A stretch of DNA of 64,000 nucleotides, from positions 59,957 to 123,956 of the forward strand of contig JBBJMP010000017.1 of NCBI GenBank assembly GCA_037718865.1, written 5' to 3'. This DNA is from JADCRZ01 sp037718865 (GTDB lineage: Bacteria > Bacteroidota > Bacteroidia > Chitinophagales > Chitinophagaceae). The position numbers were made by a program, and so were the translations under genes. Of the stretch, positions 26,044 to 37,100 are shown in pieces (the stretch's first letter is position 1; the number at the start of each line of letters is the position of its first letter). The notes beneath the pieces are model-generated. The model did not search any database, was not told where the DNA came from, and saw only the letters and a program-made list of their open reading frames with translations.

Positions 26044-29000
26044 TTATTTGTTCAATTGAAAAAAATGAATAGGGCCGCTGTTTGTAGCTACGGCGAACAC
26101 CATCTTACCGCCTGCCATCTTAATGCTTTTCATATCCCGTATCTCCCCTTTTATATCAATGCCTGAACGCATCATATCGACAGTACTAAATACATGATTA
26201 CCCTTGCCCATAAGCACCGTTCCATAACCTGCATCATAACTTCCTTCGTATGGCTGTACGTTTTTAAAGTTACCTCCGGCAATAATATCGCAAAGGCCAT
26301 CCCTGTCGAAATCACCTGTTAACCAACTGAACACCGGAGCCCATTGTAAAGTTTCCGGCAATTGAATTGGTTGATATTTACCCTTATTGTATACCAGTAC
26401 CATGGTCGACAACGTAGCAGCGGAAAATTTTTTTAGATGGTCCAGCTTCCCCGTAAAAACTTCCTCTACAGTCTGTCCGGCAAAACTTTTATAGTCGGGG
26501 TATTTTTTCCTGATTATTCCGGGTATTATCCTTTGCAGTTCATCTTTGCCTAAAAACGGGAAATACCGGCCCCTTTTTTCGGTGGCAAGTATCTGTTCGG
26601 CATACGAATTATTGTCCAGGTCACCTCCATACATTATTAGGGGGTATTTACTTGAAGCGTGCAACTTTGAGTTTTCGCCCCAGTTCCCTACCAGTAGATC
26701 TTCATGGCCATCGCCATTTACGTCTGCCATTTTAAGGCTGGTCCACAAGCCGGTAAATTTTTCCAGGCCAAACTCTCTGGTCTTGTTTTTCAGATGCCCT
26801 TTTTCATTAATAAAAATGCTTACAGGCATCCATTCTCCGACTACCGTAAGGTCTACCCACCCATCCTTATTTATATCTGTCCAAACTGCACCGGTTACCA
26901 TTCCGATTTTCTCCAGTTCCGGACAAATGCTGGTGGTCTGAACGGAGAACCTTGCTTTCCCGTCGTTAACTAAAAAGTAAGACAACGGAGTTTCGCCATA
27001 CTTAGCAGCAATTACACGCCCGCCGACAAACAGGTCCATATCACCATCACGATCAACATCTGCGGGTACTGCAATGGATTTGTTGCCGTAAAACAAGGGC
27101 AAATTTCCTTTGCGGAATAATCCACTGCCGTCATTCAAATAAAGCCTGTCATACAGGCGCGGCGTATTTCCTTCCCATTCGTTTCCACCGCTAACGACAT
27201 ACAGGTCCAGGTCTTTGTCGTTGTCGGCGTCAAAGAAAACAGCATTGACATCTTCGCATAATGAATCCAATGCCAGTAGCGCCTGGTTCGAGGCTGTAAA
27301 ATTTCCCGAGGGATCCTGAATAAATAATGATCCTGCCTGGCCTGCAGCACCGCAAGCGTAGAGATCGTCCAATCCATCACCATTTACGTCACCTACAGCC
27401 AGTTTCGGGCCGTCCGTGGAGACGCCATGCAGCATTAAGGGCTGCACTGAAAAGTCATTAAAGTGATTTTCTTTATGAACAAAGTTGATGCCTTCTACTT
27501 CAGGCATACCGGTAAACAGGGTGTTTAAAACAATTGCTTTGTGGTTCCTATGAATTGCCTGATCCTGTCTGAGCGTGATCTGCTGGTTTGCTTTTACCTG
27601 GTAAATCTCCTGAACCTTTCCGGAACTATCCGGCCAGATAATTTTTAGCGTATCGATTATCGTAATATCTCCTAATCCTATATGAACATCACCCGTCGAG
27701 CAACTTTCAAATCCTCTGGTAGCCGTGTTGTAACGATAAAATTTCCTGCCGCCTGCGGAAATGGAAATTGCAGCACCAAGTCCGGACTTGTTATACCCGT
27801 TCCCCTGAAGACGAATAGCCAGGTAATTTGTTTCCCTTTTGCCGCTGCTGTTATTTCGATATATGTCTGCAGCACCATTTAAATTATTGATCACCAGGTC
27901 AAGGTCTCCATCATTATCCAGATCAGCATAGGCAGCTCCGTTTGAGAAGCCTTGTTTGGTAAATCCTTCCGAATGGCCAATACTGGAAAACTTTAATGAT
28001 TCGGTACCCTTAAACAAGTAATTGCTCAATTTTCCTTCAGGCATCAGGTTGAAAGCAGTATTATTTAATCTTTTTCTTTTTGCATCGTACGCTTCCGGTG
28101 TGTGTGCGTAATAGTTCATGAAATCAAGATCGTTGGGGCGCCGGTAGATGCCATTGGTGATAAATAAATCGCAGATGCCATCATTGTCAAAGTCAGCCAA
28201 TAGTGGGGACCAGCTCCAGTCCGTGGCGGCGATACCTGCAAAAAGCCCGATATCACTGAACCGTCTGCCACTGCCCATATTTAATTGCAAACAATTTCGT
28301 GAACATTGTGCCTGGTAACCAAAACCGAGCTTGTATTGATAAATTTCAAACGGATCATCCGACATAGAGGACTTCAGGATCTTTTCATCTTCTGCAAGCA
28401 TGTCAAGGGTCACCAGGTCGGGCCATCCGTCATTGTTAATATCTGCTGCGTCGCTACCCATAGAAAAACGGCTTTGATGCCCGAACACTTCCTTATTCAT
28501 TTCGGTAAAATGGCCATTTCCATCGTTGAGGTAGTAATAGTCTTCTTCGTTAAAATCATTGCTCACATAAATATCCGGCCATCCATCGTTGTTGAAGTCG
28601 TTAATGATTGCATTTAATCCATAGCCGGTTCTGCCATTGAAAATACCTGCGTCCTCTGTCACATCTGTAAAGGTCAATTCTCCGGTGTTTATTTCGTTCC
28701 TGAACAATTTATCTCCGCTGACTTCATCAGGTATATGGCGTGAAGACGTATCAATGTGTTGCGCGGATGAATGTACGGCATGTTTAACCAGGTAAACGTC
28801 GAGGTCCCCATCATTGTCATAATCAAAAAATGCGGCCTGGGTATTAAATCCTTCCTCGTCCAATCCATACTCAGTTGCCTGATCTGTAAACCCAAGGTTC
28901 TTGTTGTTAATGTATAATTGATTCCTGCCCTTCATGCCCTCGAAACCGCCAACTGCACAAACGTATATATCCAGCCAGCCGTCACCGTTTACGTCAGCCA

Positions 29001-29355
29001 TAGTAACGCCAGTCTTCCAGTTACCCGTGCCCTTTACTCCGGCGGAGGCGGTTATATCCTCAAACTGCAAATTTCCTTTGTTCAGGAAAAGCTTATTACT
29101 GCCCTTGTTTGAAGTGAAATAAATATCGTCCAGTCCATCGTTATTAATATCGCCGCTGGCTACTCCTCCTCCGTTATAGAGGTATATGTAATTCATGATG
29201 TTGAGCGAATCCGTTATGATAAGCTCGTTGTTGAATGCAACGCGGGAAGATTGCGGATCCAGTAAGGTAAACAGAGGTTGCTTATCTGAACAGGAAAAGA
29301 AAAAGAAAATATAGAGAAAGCAGCGAATAACGGTAATTCCATTTTTGTAAAACAT
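26044..29355 (-). CDS. CRTAC1-type lipoprotein (FG-GAP repeats, ASPIC/UnbV domain), copy B
   Basis: An 1,103-residue lipoprotein (lipobox FFSC near residue 22). It carries about thirteen calcium-type loops of form DxNxDGxxDxxx: DINNDGLDDIYFTSN, DVNGDGWLDIYVC, DYDNDGDLDVYLV, DFNNDGWPDIYVSND, DLDNDGDLDLVINN and others to DFDRDGLCDIIAGG. Residues about 510-595 form the ASPIC/UnbV domain (RLQGNGYNKSGLGAAISISA; HIGLGDITIIDTLKIIWP). These integrin-like propeller proteins bind calcium and probably glycans or partner proteins; no enzymatic role is established. It ends a run of genes with short gaps, 9 bp behind the hydrolase-like gene. It is paralogous to copy A (34177-37521), the two flanking the hydrolase and haloperoxidase. 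Confidence 0.9.
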   Translation of the reverse strand: MFYKNGITVIRCFLYIFFFFSCSDKQPLFTLLDPQSSRVAFNNELIITDSLNIMNYIYLYNGGGVASGDINNDGLDDIYFTSNKGSNKLFLNKGNLQFEDITASAGVKGTGNWKTGVTMADVNGDGWLDIYVCAVGGFEGMKGRNQLYINNKNLGFTDQATEYGLDEEGFNTQAAFFDYDNDGDLDVYLVKHAVHSSAQHIDTSSRHIPDEVSGDKLFRNEINTGELTFTDVTEDAGIFNGRTGYGLNAIINDFNNDGWPDIYVSNDFNEEDYYYLNDGNGHFTEMNKEVFGHQSRFSMGSDAADINNDGWPDLVTLDMLAEDEKILKSSMSDDPFEIYQYKLGFGYQAQCSRNCLQLNMGSGRRFSDIGLFAGIAATDWSWSPLLADFDNDGICDLFITNGIYRRPNDLDFMNYYAHTPEAYDAKRKRLNNTAFNLMPEGKLSNYLFKGTESLKFSSIGHSEGFTKQGFSNGAAYADLDNDGDLDLVINNLNGAADIYRNNSSGKRETNYLAIRLQGNGYNKSGLGAAISISAGGRKFYRYNTATRGFESCSTGDVHIGLGDITIIDTLKIIWPDSSGKVQEIYQVKANQQITLRQDQAIHRNHKAIVLNTLFTGMPEVEGINFVHKENHFNDFSVQPLMLHGVSTDGPKLAVGDVNGDGLDDLYACGAAGQAGSLFIQDPSGNFTASNQALLALDSLCEDVNAVFFDADNDKDLDLYVVSGGNEWEGNTPRLYDRLYLNDGSGLFRKGNLPLFYGNKSIAVPADVDRDGDMDLFVGGRVIAAKYGETPLSYFLVNDGKARFSVQTTSICPELEKIGMVTGAVWTDINKDGWVDLTVVGEWMPVSIFINEKGHLKNKTREFGLEKFTGLWTSLKMADVNGDGHEDLLVGNWGENSKLHASSKYPLIMYGGDLDNNSYAEQILATEKRGRYFPFLGKDELQRIIPGIIRKKYPDYKSFAGQTVEEVFTGKLDHLKKFSAATLSTMVLVYNKGKYQPIQLPETLQWAPVFSWLTGDFDRDGLCDIIAGGNFKNVQPYEGSYDAGYGTVLMGKGNHVFSTVDMMRSGIDIKGEIRDMKSIKMAGGKMVFAVATNSGPIHFFQLNK

Positions 29356-29364
29356 CTGATTACA

Positions 29365-32217
29365 TTACTGTACTGTAAATGTCGACGTGTATTTTTTTTC
29401 TATGTTTTCAAAAAATAAACCTTGAAATTGGCCTGGCCTTAGCACCGGTAACGAAAGATCTACAGCGTGAAGCGTTTCAGGTGCCAGGTTGCTGATATCG
29501 CAATACCATCCAACCAATGATCCGCGGTTAGGCCTCACCGTGGAATAAGCCTTGATCAGTTCTACCTTCTTACCGTTCAGGCGCATCTCCACTTGCATCG
29601 TATCTTCCGGCTCTGCTATCTGCACAAACAATAACAGACGCTCAGGTGCAAGCCATGTCGTGTGATAATCGTCTTTACTCCATGGAATCGGCCAATCTTT
29701 CTTTCTCTGTTTTAGTTGTTCCACTATCCATTGCGGAATGGTGAATGAGCCTGAAAACGCCCGCCCGGTTGAAAGAGGATCAAATTCACCAACCTGCTGC
29801 ATGGGGGAGAATGATTTACCTTCGAAGGTAAGCATACCCGTGACTGATTTGCCTGTTTGAATAAACTCAGCTTGTTTGCCATTTATAAAAACCTTTTTCA
29901 CTTTCTTTCCTTCCGGCAAACCTGCCTTCCAGCTTACTGATCTGCCCATCTCACCGACTACCTGGTCGAGGTGAAGGGAATTTCCTGCCAACCTCGCTTT
30001 TCCCGACACATTAAATAACGTAGGTTCTGCGGCTTTTTCCGGCGCCGGGGCGATTGATAGCAGAACAACAGATGCCCCATCCATGTCAAGGCTAAACAAG
30101 TTGCCGTGTTGCCAATGCGCGGAGTTGCCCTGGGGACCTACTTGCAAGCCCTCCTGTGGATATAACATACTGACCTGAAAATTTCCGGCTTTGGTTATTC
30201 CGATTGAAGCATCCAGGAAAAATTCGGCCTTCAACCTTCTGGCATTAGGATTAAACAAAAAGATGTAACCCCTGTTCCCTTTGATTGCTGTTGTGCCATC
30301 CACCTTACCGAAGGCTGGCTGCCCGAGTATAAATTTTGTCTCCAGTAAGTATTCCCGATTTTTGTCAGTCCAGGTCAACCAGTCACGAACAAACTTTTTA
30401 TCTGCTTCTGAAAAATACCGCATTTCCTCTGGGTCACGCGCAGGTATCATATTCACCACGTTATTAAGTCCGCCTGTACCAATTGAGGAGAACAGCGAAT
30501 ATTTCCAGCCAAGGTAATCCCAATCCCGCCTGCGAAAACCTTCCAGCGCAAGAACTACTTTGCCATCCCTTACATCATTGCGGGAAGTCTGATGAAACAT
30601 GAAACCCGGCATAATAGCCGGCGGACAGTAATCATTTACCCTATACCGGTAAGCCGTGTAGCGCTGGCGGTTGGCGGACACCCGGTCGAAATGCAGGTCG
30701 GGGAAGGGAATAAAACTTTCGGGTTGTTCGTCTTCTGCAGTAGGATGCGGAAACGTATTTGACAACCAGCTCCAGGGGCCATAAAGCTGATCCAGCTGCC
30801 GGCCGTCAATGATCATTTCAGGATATTTTTTTCGAAGACTTTCCTTTACACGGCACCATCCCCACCATTGTTCGTAACGGCTTGTGCCTTCATACCATAA
30901 GTAGGTATAATCATAAGAGTACCCGCTAATGCCCGTACGTTCATAAAACCTGCCCAGCGCCCTGATCAGGTAATCCTGAAAACTTCTGACGCCGAGACTG
31001 GCGTGTTTTTTCTTTTGATGATAAGGGCTTCCTTCAACAATCCATTCCGGATTGCCGGCAAAGGGAAGAACCGGATACAGGTAAGATATTAATTTTACTT
31101 TTTTCGATTTGGCATAATCCAGCATTTCCAGAACCGATTCCGGAACAGGATCCTTGTCAACATCCCATTCTCCTTTCCTTATTTTTATTCCCAGGCCCAG
31201 CCATAGTAAATTCTCCCAGCCCCAATCGTCTGTTGCTTCTTCCCGGCTTCCCAAAGCAGCATTGGAAGGAGTGAATAAAACATGATCCATGCCCATTGCT
31301 GCGGTCTGATCGATAATGCGTTTATACTCTGATCTCCCTGCCGGTTTGGAGATGTCGATCTGGTAATCGTTCTCGCACCAGCCTACATTCATTTTAACGG
31401 AAGTTTTTAAATGTGGTAAGACATATTGAGAGACGATTTTTGTGAAAGCTTCCACTTCTGCCTCGTCCTGTTCTTCATCCGTAATGCCAATAACGCCGTT
31501 GGTCCACTTCCATTCAGGAACCAGTTTTGCAGGAACGCGATTTCCGGTAAGCGCATACGCGCCGATGTTACCAATATCAGACTTAAAAGGTCCGTATTCT
31601 TTTTTCCAGTTCATTTCTGGTTGGTATTCCAGGGATAACATTTCCCGGTTTATTTTGAACGAAAGAAAAGGGTTTTGAACTGTCATCACAAAACCGGTTG
31701 CATCGGAAAAGCGTACAAATGCGCCATAATCACCAGTTTTCAGGTTGGGTCTTTTTGTACGTGGAACGTAATAGGAGCTTAATTTTTCTCCTGGCTGTAT
31801 ATCCCATATGCGTAATCGGTCCACCTTGAATGATTCGTCTTTGTCAGGATAGATCTCCAGGTGTTTGGAAATAAAGAAACCTAACTTTTCCAGCGTGTAA
31901 ATCACCCTGATGGTGAAATCAGTCACCTTGTAAGAATATATTATTTTATCCGGAGACGCTGTAACCCCTTCAGATGTTGTGAGGGCGCTGTCCGCCATCT
32001 TTCCGTTCAGGGAAACCAGGAACCGGTCACTGGTAAAAGTAAACGTTTTGTTCAATCGTTTATCGGTCAACGACCGAATCCCCTGGCCACCAAAGGATAC
32101 ATGAATGAGTTCATTGTTTAAGGAATACTCTTGGGCTTTGGCGTATTGCCAAAGAAAAAACAATACCAGGACAAGCAATACCCTCGCAGGAAATAAATTA
32201 AAGTTGTTTATTTTCAT
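29365..32217 (-). CDS. Putative exported TIM-barrel glycoside hydrolase-like protein
   Basis: A 950-residue protein with a signal peptide (residues 1-28, ending AKA). Residues about 30-270 look like a beta-sandwich (EYSLNNELIHVSFGGQGIRS). Residues about 285-640 read as a TIM barrel of alpha-galactosidase-like type: GWCENDYQIDIS, DHVLFTPSNAALG, VKLISYLYPVLPF, GISGYSYDYTYLWYEG (candidate catalytic Asp) and MIIDGRQ. The last 300 residues hold at least one more beta-sandwich. I cannot assign a CAZy family, and the enzyme activity is inferred. It lies between the haloperoxidase homologue and CRTAC1 copy B in the tight leftward gene run, suggesting it cuts the glycan bound and imported by the SusC/D pair. 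Confidence 0.6.
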   Translation of the reverse strand: MKINNFNLFPARVLLVLVLFFLWQYAKAQEYSLNNELIHVSFGGQGIRSLTDKRLNKTFTFTSDRFLVSLNGKMADSALTTSEGVTASPDKIIYSYKVTDFTIRVIYTLEKLGFFISKHLEIYPDKDESFKVDRLRIWDIQPGEKLSSYYVPRTKRPNLKTGDYGAFVRFSDATGFVMTVQNPFLSFKINREMLSLEYQPEMNWKKEYGPFKSDIGNIGAYALTGNRVPAKLVPEWKWTNGVIGITDEEQDEAEVEAFTKIVSQYVLPHLKTSVKMNVGWCENDYQIDISKPAGRSEYKRIIDQTAAMGMDHVLFTPSNAALGSREEATDDWGWENLLWLGLGIKIRKGEWDVDKDPVPESVLEMLDYAKSKKVKLISYLYPVLPFAGNPEWIVEGSPYHQKKKHASLGVRSFQDYLIRALGRFYERTGISGYSYDYTYLWYEGTSRYEQWWGWCRVKESLRKKYPEMIIDGRQLDQLYGPWSWLSNTFPHPTAEDEQPESFIPFPDLHFDRVSANRQRYTAYRYRVNDYCPPAIMPGFMFHQTSRNDVRDGKVVLALEGFRRRDWDYLGWKYSLFSSIGTGGLNNVVNMIPARDPEEMRYFSEADKKFVRDWLTWTDKNREYLLETKFILGQPAFGKVDGTTAIKGNRGYIFLFNPNARRLKAEFFLDASIGITKAGNFQVSMLYPQEGLQVGPQGNSAHWQHGNLFSLDMDGASVVLLSIAPAPEKAAEPTLFNVSGKARLAGNSLHLDQVVGEMGRSVSWKAGLPEGKKVKKVFINGKQAEFIQTGKSVTGMLTFEGKSFSPMQQVGEFDPLSTGRAFSGSFTIPQWIVEQLKQRKKDWPIPWSKDDYHTTWLAPERLLLFVQIAEPEDTMQVEMRLNGKKVELIKAYSTVRPNRGSLVGWYCDISNLAPETLHAVDLSLPVLRPGQFQGLFFENIEKKYTSTFTVQ

Positions 32218-32242
32218 ATTGGCGCCGTGTGTAATGACCAGC

Positions 32243-33556
32243 TCATAGATACATTTTTTGTATTGCGTGAATACCCACTCTCCTGCCCTGTTTCTGACCC
32301 TCTTTTATGGCATCCATAAAATGAATACCTCCGTAAAAACGGGAAATGGCAGCTTCGTCTGCGGCCTCCCTAAAGGAATTGAACTTTCGCGGCTCTAACC
32401 CGTAAGGCAGCTCAACAGTATCCGTAAAACTTACATTGTCGCCAAAAAAATGTGTCATCACTTCGGAAGCTGCCGTCGAGATGACCGAATGGCCGCTCAG
32501 GTATTCCGGGAAGGGCGGGGTTTGCAAAACCGGCCGCCAATCTGGATCCAGGAATTTACGGATTACCGTCTCCGGCCTAACCCTGTTACTACGGAACTTC
32601 TCATCCCAGCAACACATGAAAGCGTCCATGAGGGTAACAGCCAGGGCAGTATGGATCTCAACAGCTCTTGAAAAGGAAACATCCTTTTTTTTGCAGACTA
32701 CCCCCGCGATCCCCATCCAATGTGCTCCGGGAGATATTTTTTTTATGCCTATCTGCAGATGGCCGTTGTCTTCGAGGGCAAATGGGTTGCAATCCCAAAA
32801 AGCGGCTATTTCCCTTTGCACACCCGTAAGTACATTGTTAGCCTCATACACCGATTTAGCCAACAGATAAAATTCCGAACCTGGCTTTGTACTATAAGCA
32901 ACCGGTGGTTCAGGGACAAACTGCGAGGCGGAGTCAAGCGTAAAGGGCCTGACCCGGTTAAAGTAAGGTTCCACCGCCGGAAAGTACCCCGGCGGCGTAG
33001 GAAACCAGAATCCCTCTTTCTCTGAGGGTGTATAACGGCTGAAATTGCTGATCTTCCGGTAACCATCCTCCCTTGCATAGGCCAGGATGCCTATGGAAAC
33101 AGCCTTTCCATAGGCCCTTGAATTACCTACCGTCTCCCGTGCCATACCCAATGCATAACAGGAGTCCATAATGGCCTGCATCCTGGACTCAAGTAATTTA
33201 CCTGAAGGCTGAAGCGCAGCTGAAGTTTCCAGCATGGCAAACACCGCTGCTAACGGCCATGAATAGTCTTTGATGGCCGGTTCGGATATTTCGGGATAGT
33301 TATTCAGCCGGCTCTTGAAAGACTTAAAGGAAGGATCATTTTTACTGACTACTTCATATCCTGCCAGCATGCTATACGCAAAGAACCTGGCGGCGAGGGG
33401 TGGATTGGTTACGTCGTGAATCATCAGATCAGTCATATTATTCACAACGCCGGCTACCTGATCTACGCCAGCCGGGTAAATCTTTTGGTCAGAACAGGAA
33501 GAAAATAATCCGGTTAATATAATCAAAGCTATCCACGTCATCAGGCATTTAGCCAT
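32243..33556 (-). CDS. Vanadium-dependent haloperoxidase homologue (PAP2 superfamily), lipoprotein
   Basis: A 437-residue lipoprotein (lipobox FSSC near residue 21). The three vanadate-binding motifs are intact: KFRSNRVRP (Lys and Arg), PEYLSGHSV (Ser-Gly-His, with the catalytic His), and SRFYGGIHFMDA (Arg and the His that ligates vanadium). These match K(x6)RP, PSGH and SR(x5)H of the family, with Leu replacing Pro before SGH. Known members oxidise halides with peroxide, or are acid phosphatases; the exact activity here cannot be read. It lies 1 bp after the small anchored protein gene and 25 bp before the hydrolase-like gene, deep in the SusC/D-linked run. Confidence 0.85.
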   Translation of the reverse strand: MAKCLMTWIALIILTGLFSSCSDQKIYPAGVDQVAGVVNNMTDLMIHDVTNPPLAARFFAYSMLAGYEVVSKNDPSFKSFKSRLNNYPEISEPAIKDYSWPLAAVFAMLETSAALQPSGKLLESRMQAIMDSCYALGMARETVGNSRAYGKAVSIGILAYAREDGYRKISNFSRYTPSEKEGFWFPTPPGYFPAVEPYFNRVRPFTLDSASQFVPEPPVAYSTKPGSEFYLLAKSVYEANNVLTGVQREIAAFWDCNPFALEDNGHLQIGIKKISPGAHWMGIAGVVCKKKDVSFSRAVEIHTALAVTLMDAFMCCWDEKFRSNRVRPETVIRKFLDPDWRPVLQTPPFPEYLSGHSVISTAASEVMTHFFGDNVSFTDTVELPYGLEPRKFNSFREAADEAAISRFYGGIHFMDAIKEGQKQGRRVGIHAIQKMYL

Positions 33557-33557
33557 T

Positions 33558-34166
33558 TTAATTATTTTTATTTTTTTCTTTTATGGTATCCATCACCGTG
33601 TCATTCACCTGATGGTCCCCGGCGTTCCTTACGCGGATCGACTGACTTAATTTTTTAAAAAACTTTAATTGTCCCAAGTCGTCCCTTTTAAAAAAATCGA
33701 CCTGCACAACCAGTCTCGCCCCTTCAGGCGCAATACCTGGAATGCTGATACCCATCACAATTTTTTCAACCGGCTTTGTCCATTTATATTCCAGCGGTAT
33801 CAAAAATATTGTAGCGTAAGACGAACTGCTCATTACGCTGACCGAACAACGGCCCTTGGCAATATTCAAAGGTACACACATGGTTCCCGGGGTGTTGTAG
33901 TAAATGTATTTGACGTCCCCCGAACATTCCGGTGGAAACATATTCCTTTCTTTCAGGCAGAAGCATAATGGATATGTGGAGCCTTCTCCATTGGCCAGAT
34001 CAAAGTAATATTCACCAAACCCGGTTTTTTTATCAAACTCAAATGTAAGTTCCACGATTTCACCAGCAGAGCCGGACAAGCCATCGGGTTCCTTTAGATA
34101 TTGGGATGCTATCAAGGTCAGCACGATAACGATCGTTATAAAAATTCCCCAAAAGACTATTTTCAT
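33558..34166 (-). CDS. Membrane-anchored protein of unknown function
   Basis: About 202 residues from the ATG at 34166 (MKIVFWGIFITIVIVLTLIA). This start gives one N-terminal membrane helix and avoids overlap with the stop of CRTAC1 copy A at 34177; the longer frame (start 34223) would overlap it. The outside part is beta-rich (IVELTFEFDKKTGFGEYYFD; YKWTKPVEKIVMGISIP) with four Cys in the middle (CFCLKER, PECSGD, MCVP). I recognise no family. Position directly before the haloperoxidase gene (1 bp apart) suggests translational coupling and perhaps a partner or maturation role, which is speculation. Confidence 0.65.
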   Translation of the reverse strand: MKIVFWGIFITIVIVLTLIASQYLKEPDGLSGSAGEIVELTFEFDKKTGFGEYYFDLANGEGSTYPLCFCLKERNMFPPECSGDVKYIYYNTPGTMCVPLNIAKGRCSVSVMSSSSYATIFLIPLEYKWTKPVEKIVMGISIPGIAPEGARLVVQVDFFKRDDLGQLKFFKKLSQSIRVRNAGDHQVNDTVMDTIKEKNKNN

Positions 34167-34176
34167 TATAGCATCC

Positions 34177-37100
34177 TCAGTATTGTCTTTTACCGAATTG
34201 ATAAGCCTGCAAGGCTTTTCCATTCATTCCTGCGAAAAGCAAGTTATCAAATAGGCAGAAGGAACGCACTTCTCCCTTTATTTCCAGCCCGCACGCTGCC
34301 TGTGGCGCGTATTGAAATGAACCGGAACCATCACCAATGAATAATTGTCCTTGGTTACTGTTGTTGATACCCGTTTTGACCCGGCAGTAATACACATTGC
34401 CACCCAGCAGCAGGTCCATTTTACCGTCTTTATTGAAATCGGCTATGGAAATGGCGTAGACAGGCGCAAACTGAGCCTGCACCGGCAGCGGCTTTTCCAC
34501 ATATTTACCGGAGGAGTTACTCACCCATACTGTGGATGCCATCCTGTTGGCAAATAACCTTCCGGCGTCGTTTAATTCTGCAGGTGTGAAGATATCTGAA
34601 ATCCGGGCATTTGCATAGGAAGCGTAATCGGGAAATCGTGTACGCATCATCGATATATGTTCCAGGAGTTCGTCCCTGCCTGCGAAGGGATAGGATTTAC
34701 CTTGAATGTAATAGCAAAAGACAGGGTCTACAGCGCCATTGTCATCAAAGTCTTTGTAATAAATTTCTACCGGCTCCCTATCTCCTGCGCGCCACTGGCA
34801 GTTTAAGCCCTGGTTACCTGCAACAACATCCGGCTTTCCATCTCCATTTAAATCCTTTACCTGCATGGAATTCCACCAGCCATAACCGGGTTTATCTATA
34901 AACGCTCCTGTTTTATCTTCGAGTTTCCCATCAATTGTTTTCCAAACCTGAAGCGGCATCCATTCTCCAACGGTTAACAATTCTTCTTGTCCATCTTCGT
35001 CAAGGTCGGCAAATACCGCGCTGGTAAACATGCCGGCTGCAGCTATTTTCGGACAAATCTCTCCGGTGGCCTCCCTGAATTTTCCCTTGCCGTCGTTTAA
35101 CAGAATGAAAGAAGCAGGCGTTTCAGGGTATCTCCCGGGGATAACACGGCCACCTAAAAATAAATCAGGGTGCCCGTCTCCATTCATATCTCCTGCGGCC
35201 ACTGCACCCGCAGAAATTAATAGCTGAGGCAAGGCAGTGGAACTTCTACTCAGCTTGCCTGTACCATCGTTCAGGTATAACCGACTTTGTAGCGCGCCGT
35301 CGCCCGCCATAAAATGATCGTATCCCCCGCTCGCCACAAAGAGGTCAGGGTAGCTATCATCATTGGCATCAAAAATAACGGCATCCGTATCTTCGTGAAA
35401 AGCATCGTTTTCAAGATCCGTTTCAGCAATTTTATAAAACGTAGTATTTTTCCCCTGCAAAAAAACGGCACCGGGAAAACCCGCCGCACCACCTATAAAA
35501 AGGTCATCCCTGCCATCGCCATTCAGATCACCCTTTGCCATACAGGGCCCTTCATAAGAAAGGGAGTTGATCAGCAAGGGCTGCCGCTTAAAATCATTAA
35601 CCGGATTTTCCCGGTGAACATAATTGACAGGAGAAGGAAGGGATGTAAAGACGGCTTGCGTTTTAGCAGGTCCCCCGGTTTCCCGCAAGATCGCATCCGA
35701 TTGCTTGACAATAATATCCTGGTTACAGGCAAGCCGTTTAATGACCTGCCTTTTTTTCCCCAGCCAGGTAACCACAAGGGAATCAATGCTGGTGTTTACC
35801 CCGGTTCCAAACAATAATACAGGGGAAACACTAGATTGAAATCCCCTGCTCATCAATTGCTCCTGCACCTGGTGCTGATTCTCATAAAAGAGTTCCACTT
35901 TTGCTCCGATACCGAAACGATTCTTTCCTTCTCCGGCAAGTTTGATCCGCAGAAAGTTGTGAACGTTTTGCAGTCGTGCATTGTTCCGGTATACATAGGC
36001 GGCTTTATTCATGTTATTGACAACCAGGTCGAGGTCTCCGTCATTGTCAAGGTCCGCATAGGCAGCACCGTTACTATTTGAAACAGCATTCAGCCCCCAT
36101 TCCCCACTCTTGTCTGAAAAGGTGATTCCACCACGGTTTTGAAAGCTGTAATTGCGCACATCCGAGGCAGGCATTTTTTTAACCAATTCAAGCAGGTTTG
36201 CCTTTTGCACCCTTCCCTGTTTATCACGCAGGTATTCGCCCATGAATTTTTGAAAATCCATATTCGTGTAATCCCGCGGGTAACCATTTGTAACGAAAAG
36301 ATCCTTCCATCCGTCGTTATCAAAGTCTGCAAAAAGAGGTGCCCAGCTCCAATCCGTATTCGAAACGCCTGCCAGCTGGCCGATCTCGCTGAAGCTACCG
36401 TTGCCGTTACTCAGGTGCAACATGTTACGCATGTATTGCGCATGGAGGCCGGTTTTAAGCCTGAGATCGAATAGTTCAAAGTTATCGTTACTGAATAAGA
36501 GTTTCTGCCGCCGGTTGTCTTCAGGAAGCATATCGAGCGTATAGATATCGGGCCAACCATCATTATTTATATCGGCAATGTCATTACCCATAGAAAATTG
36601 TGAGGTAACCGATATCCTTTCTTCTAACTCGTCTATAAAACTACCGTTACCTTTATTCATAAACAGCAAGTCCGGCGCCAGGTAATCGTTCGACACATAT
36701 ATATCAGGAAGTCCGTCTTTGTTGATGTCGGCGACAGAAACGCCCAGGTTGAAATTTAACCTCGCATTACGTATGCCGGCATGCCGGGTAACTTCTTTAA
36801 AAAGATTTTTGTCATTCCGGTATAGTTTAAGACCTGTTAACGAATCAGGTTTTGTCATCAGGTGATTGATCGCTGTTTCGTCCAGGTTATTAAACCTTAC
36901 AGGACTATGATTCAATAAAACCATATCCAGGTCTCCATCCACATCATAGTCAAAGAAAGCGGCCTGGTTACTAAAAGCCGAATCGGCCAGTCCGAAAGAA
37001 TGAGCCTGCTCTAAAAAATGAGGAATGCCCCTGTCGTTTGAACCGTTATTAATAAATAGTTCATTAGCGCGTTCAGGCCCAGGTAAGTTGCCCGAATGGC

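Noticed and set aside
35314..35817. A 167-codon plus-strand frame inside CRTAC1 copy A
   Set aside because: Antisense of repeated Asp-rich loops gives long open frames by composition; no independent motif.
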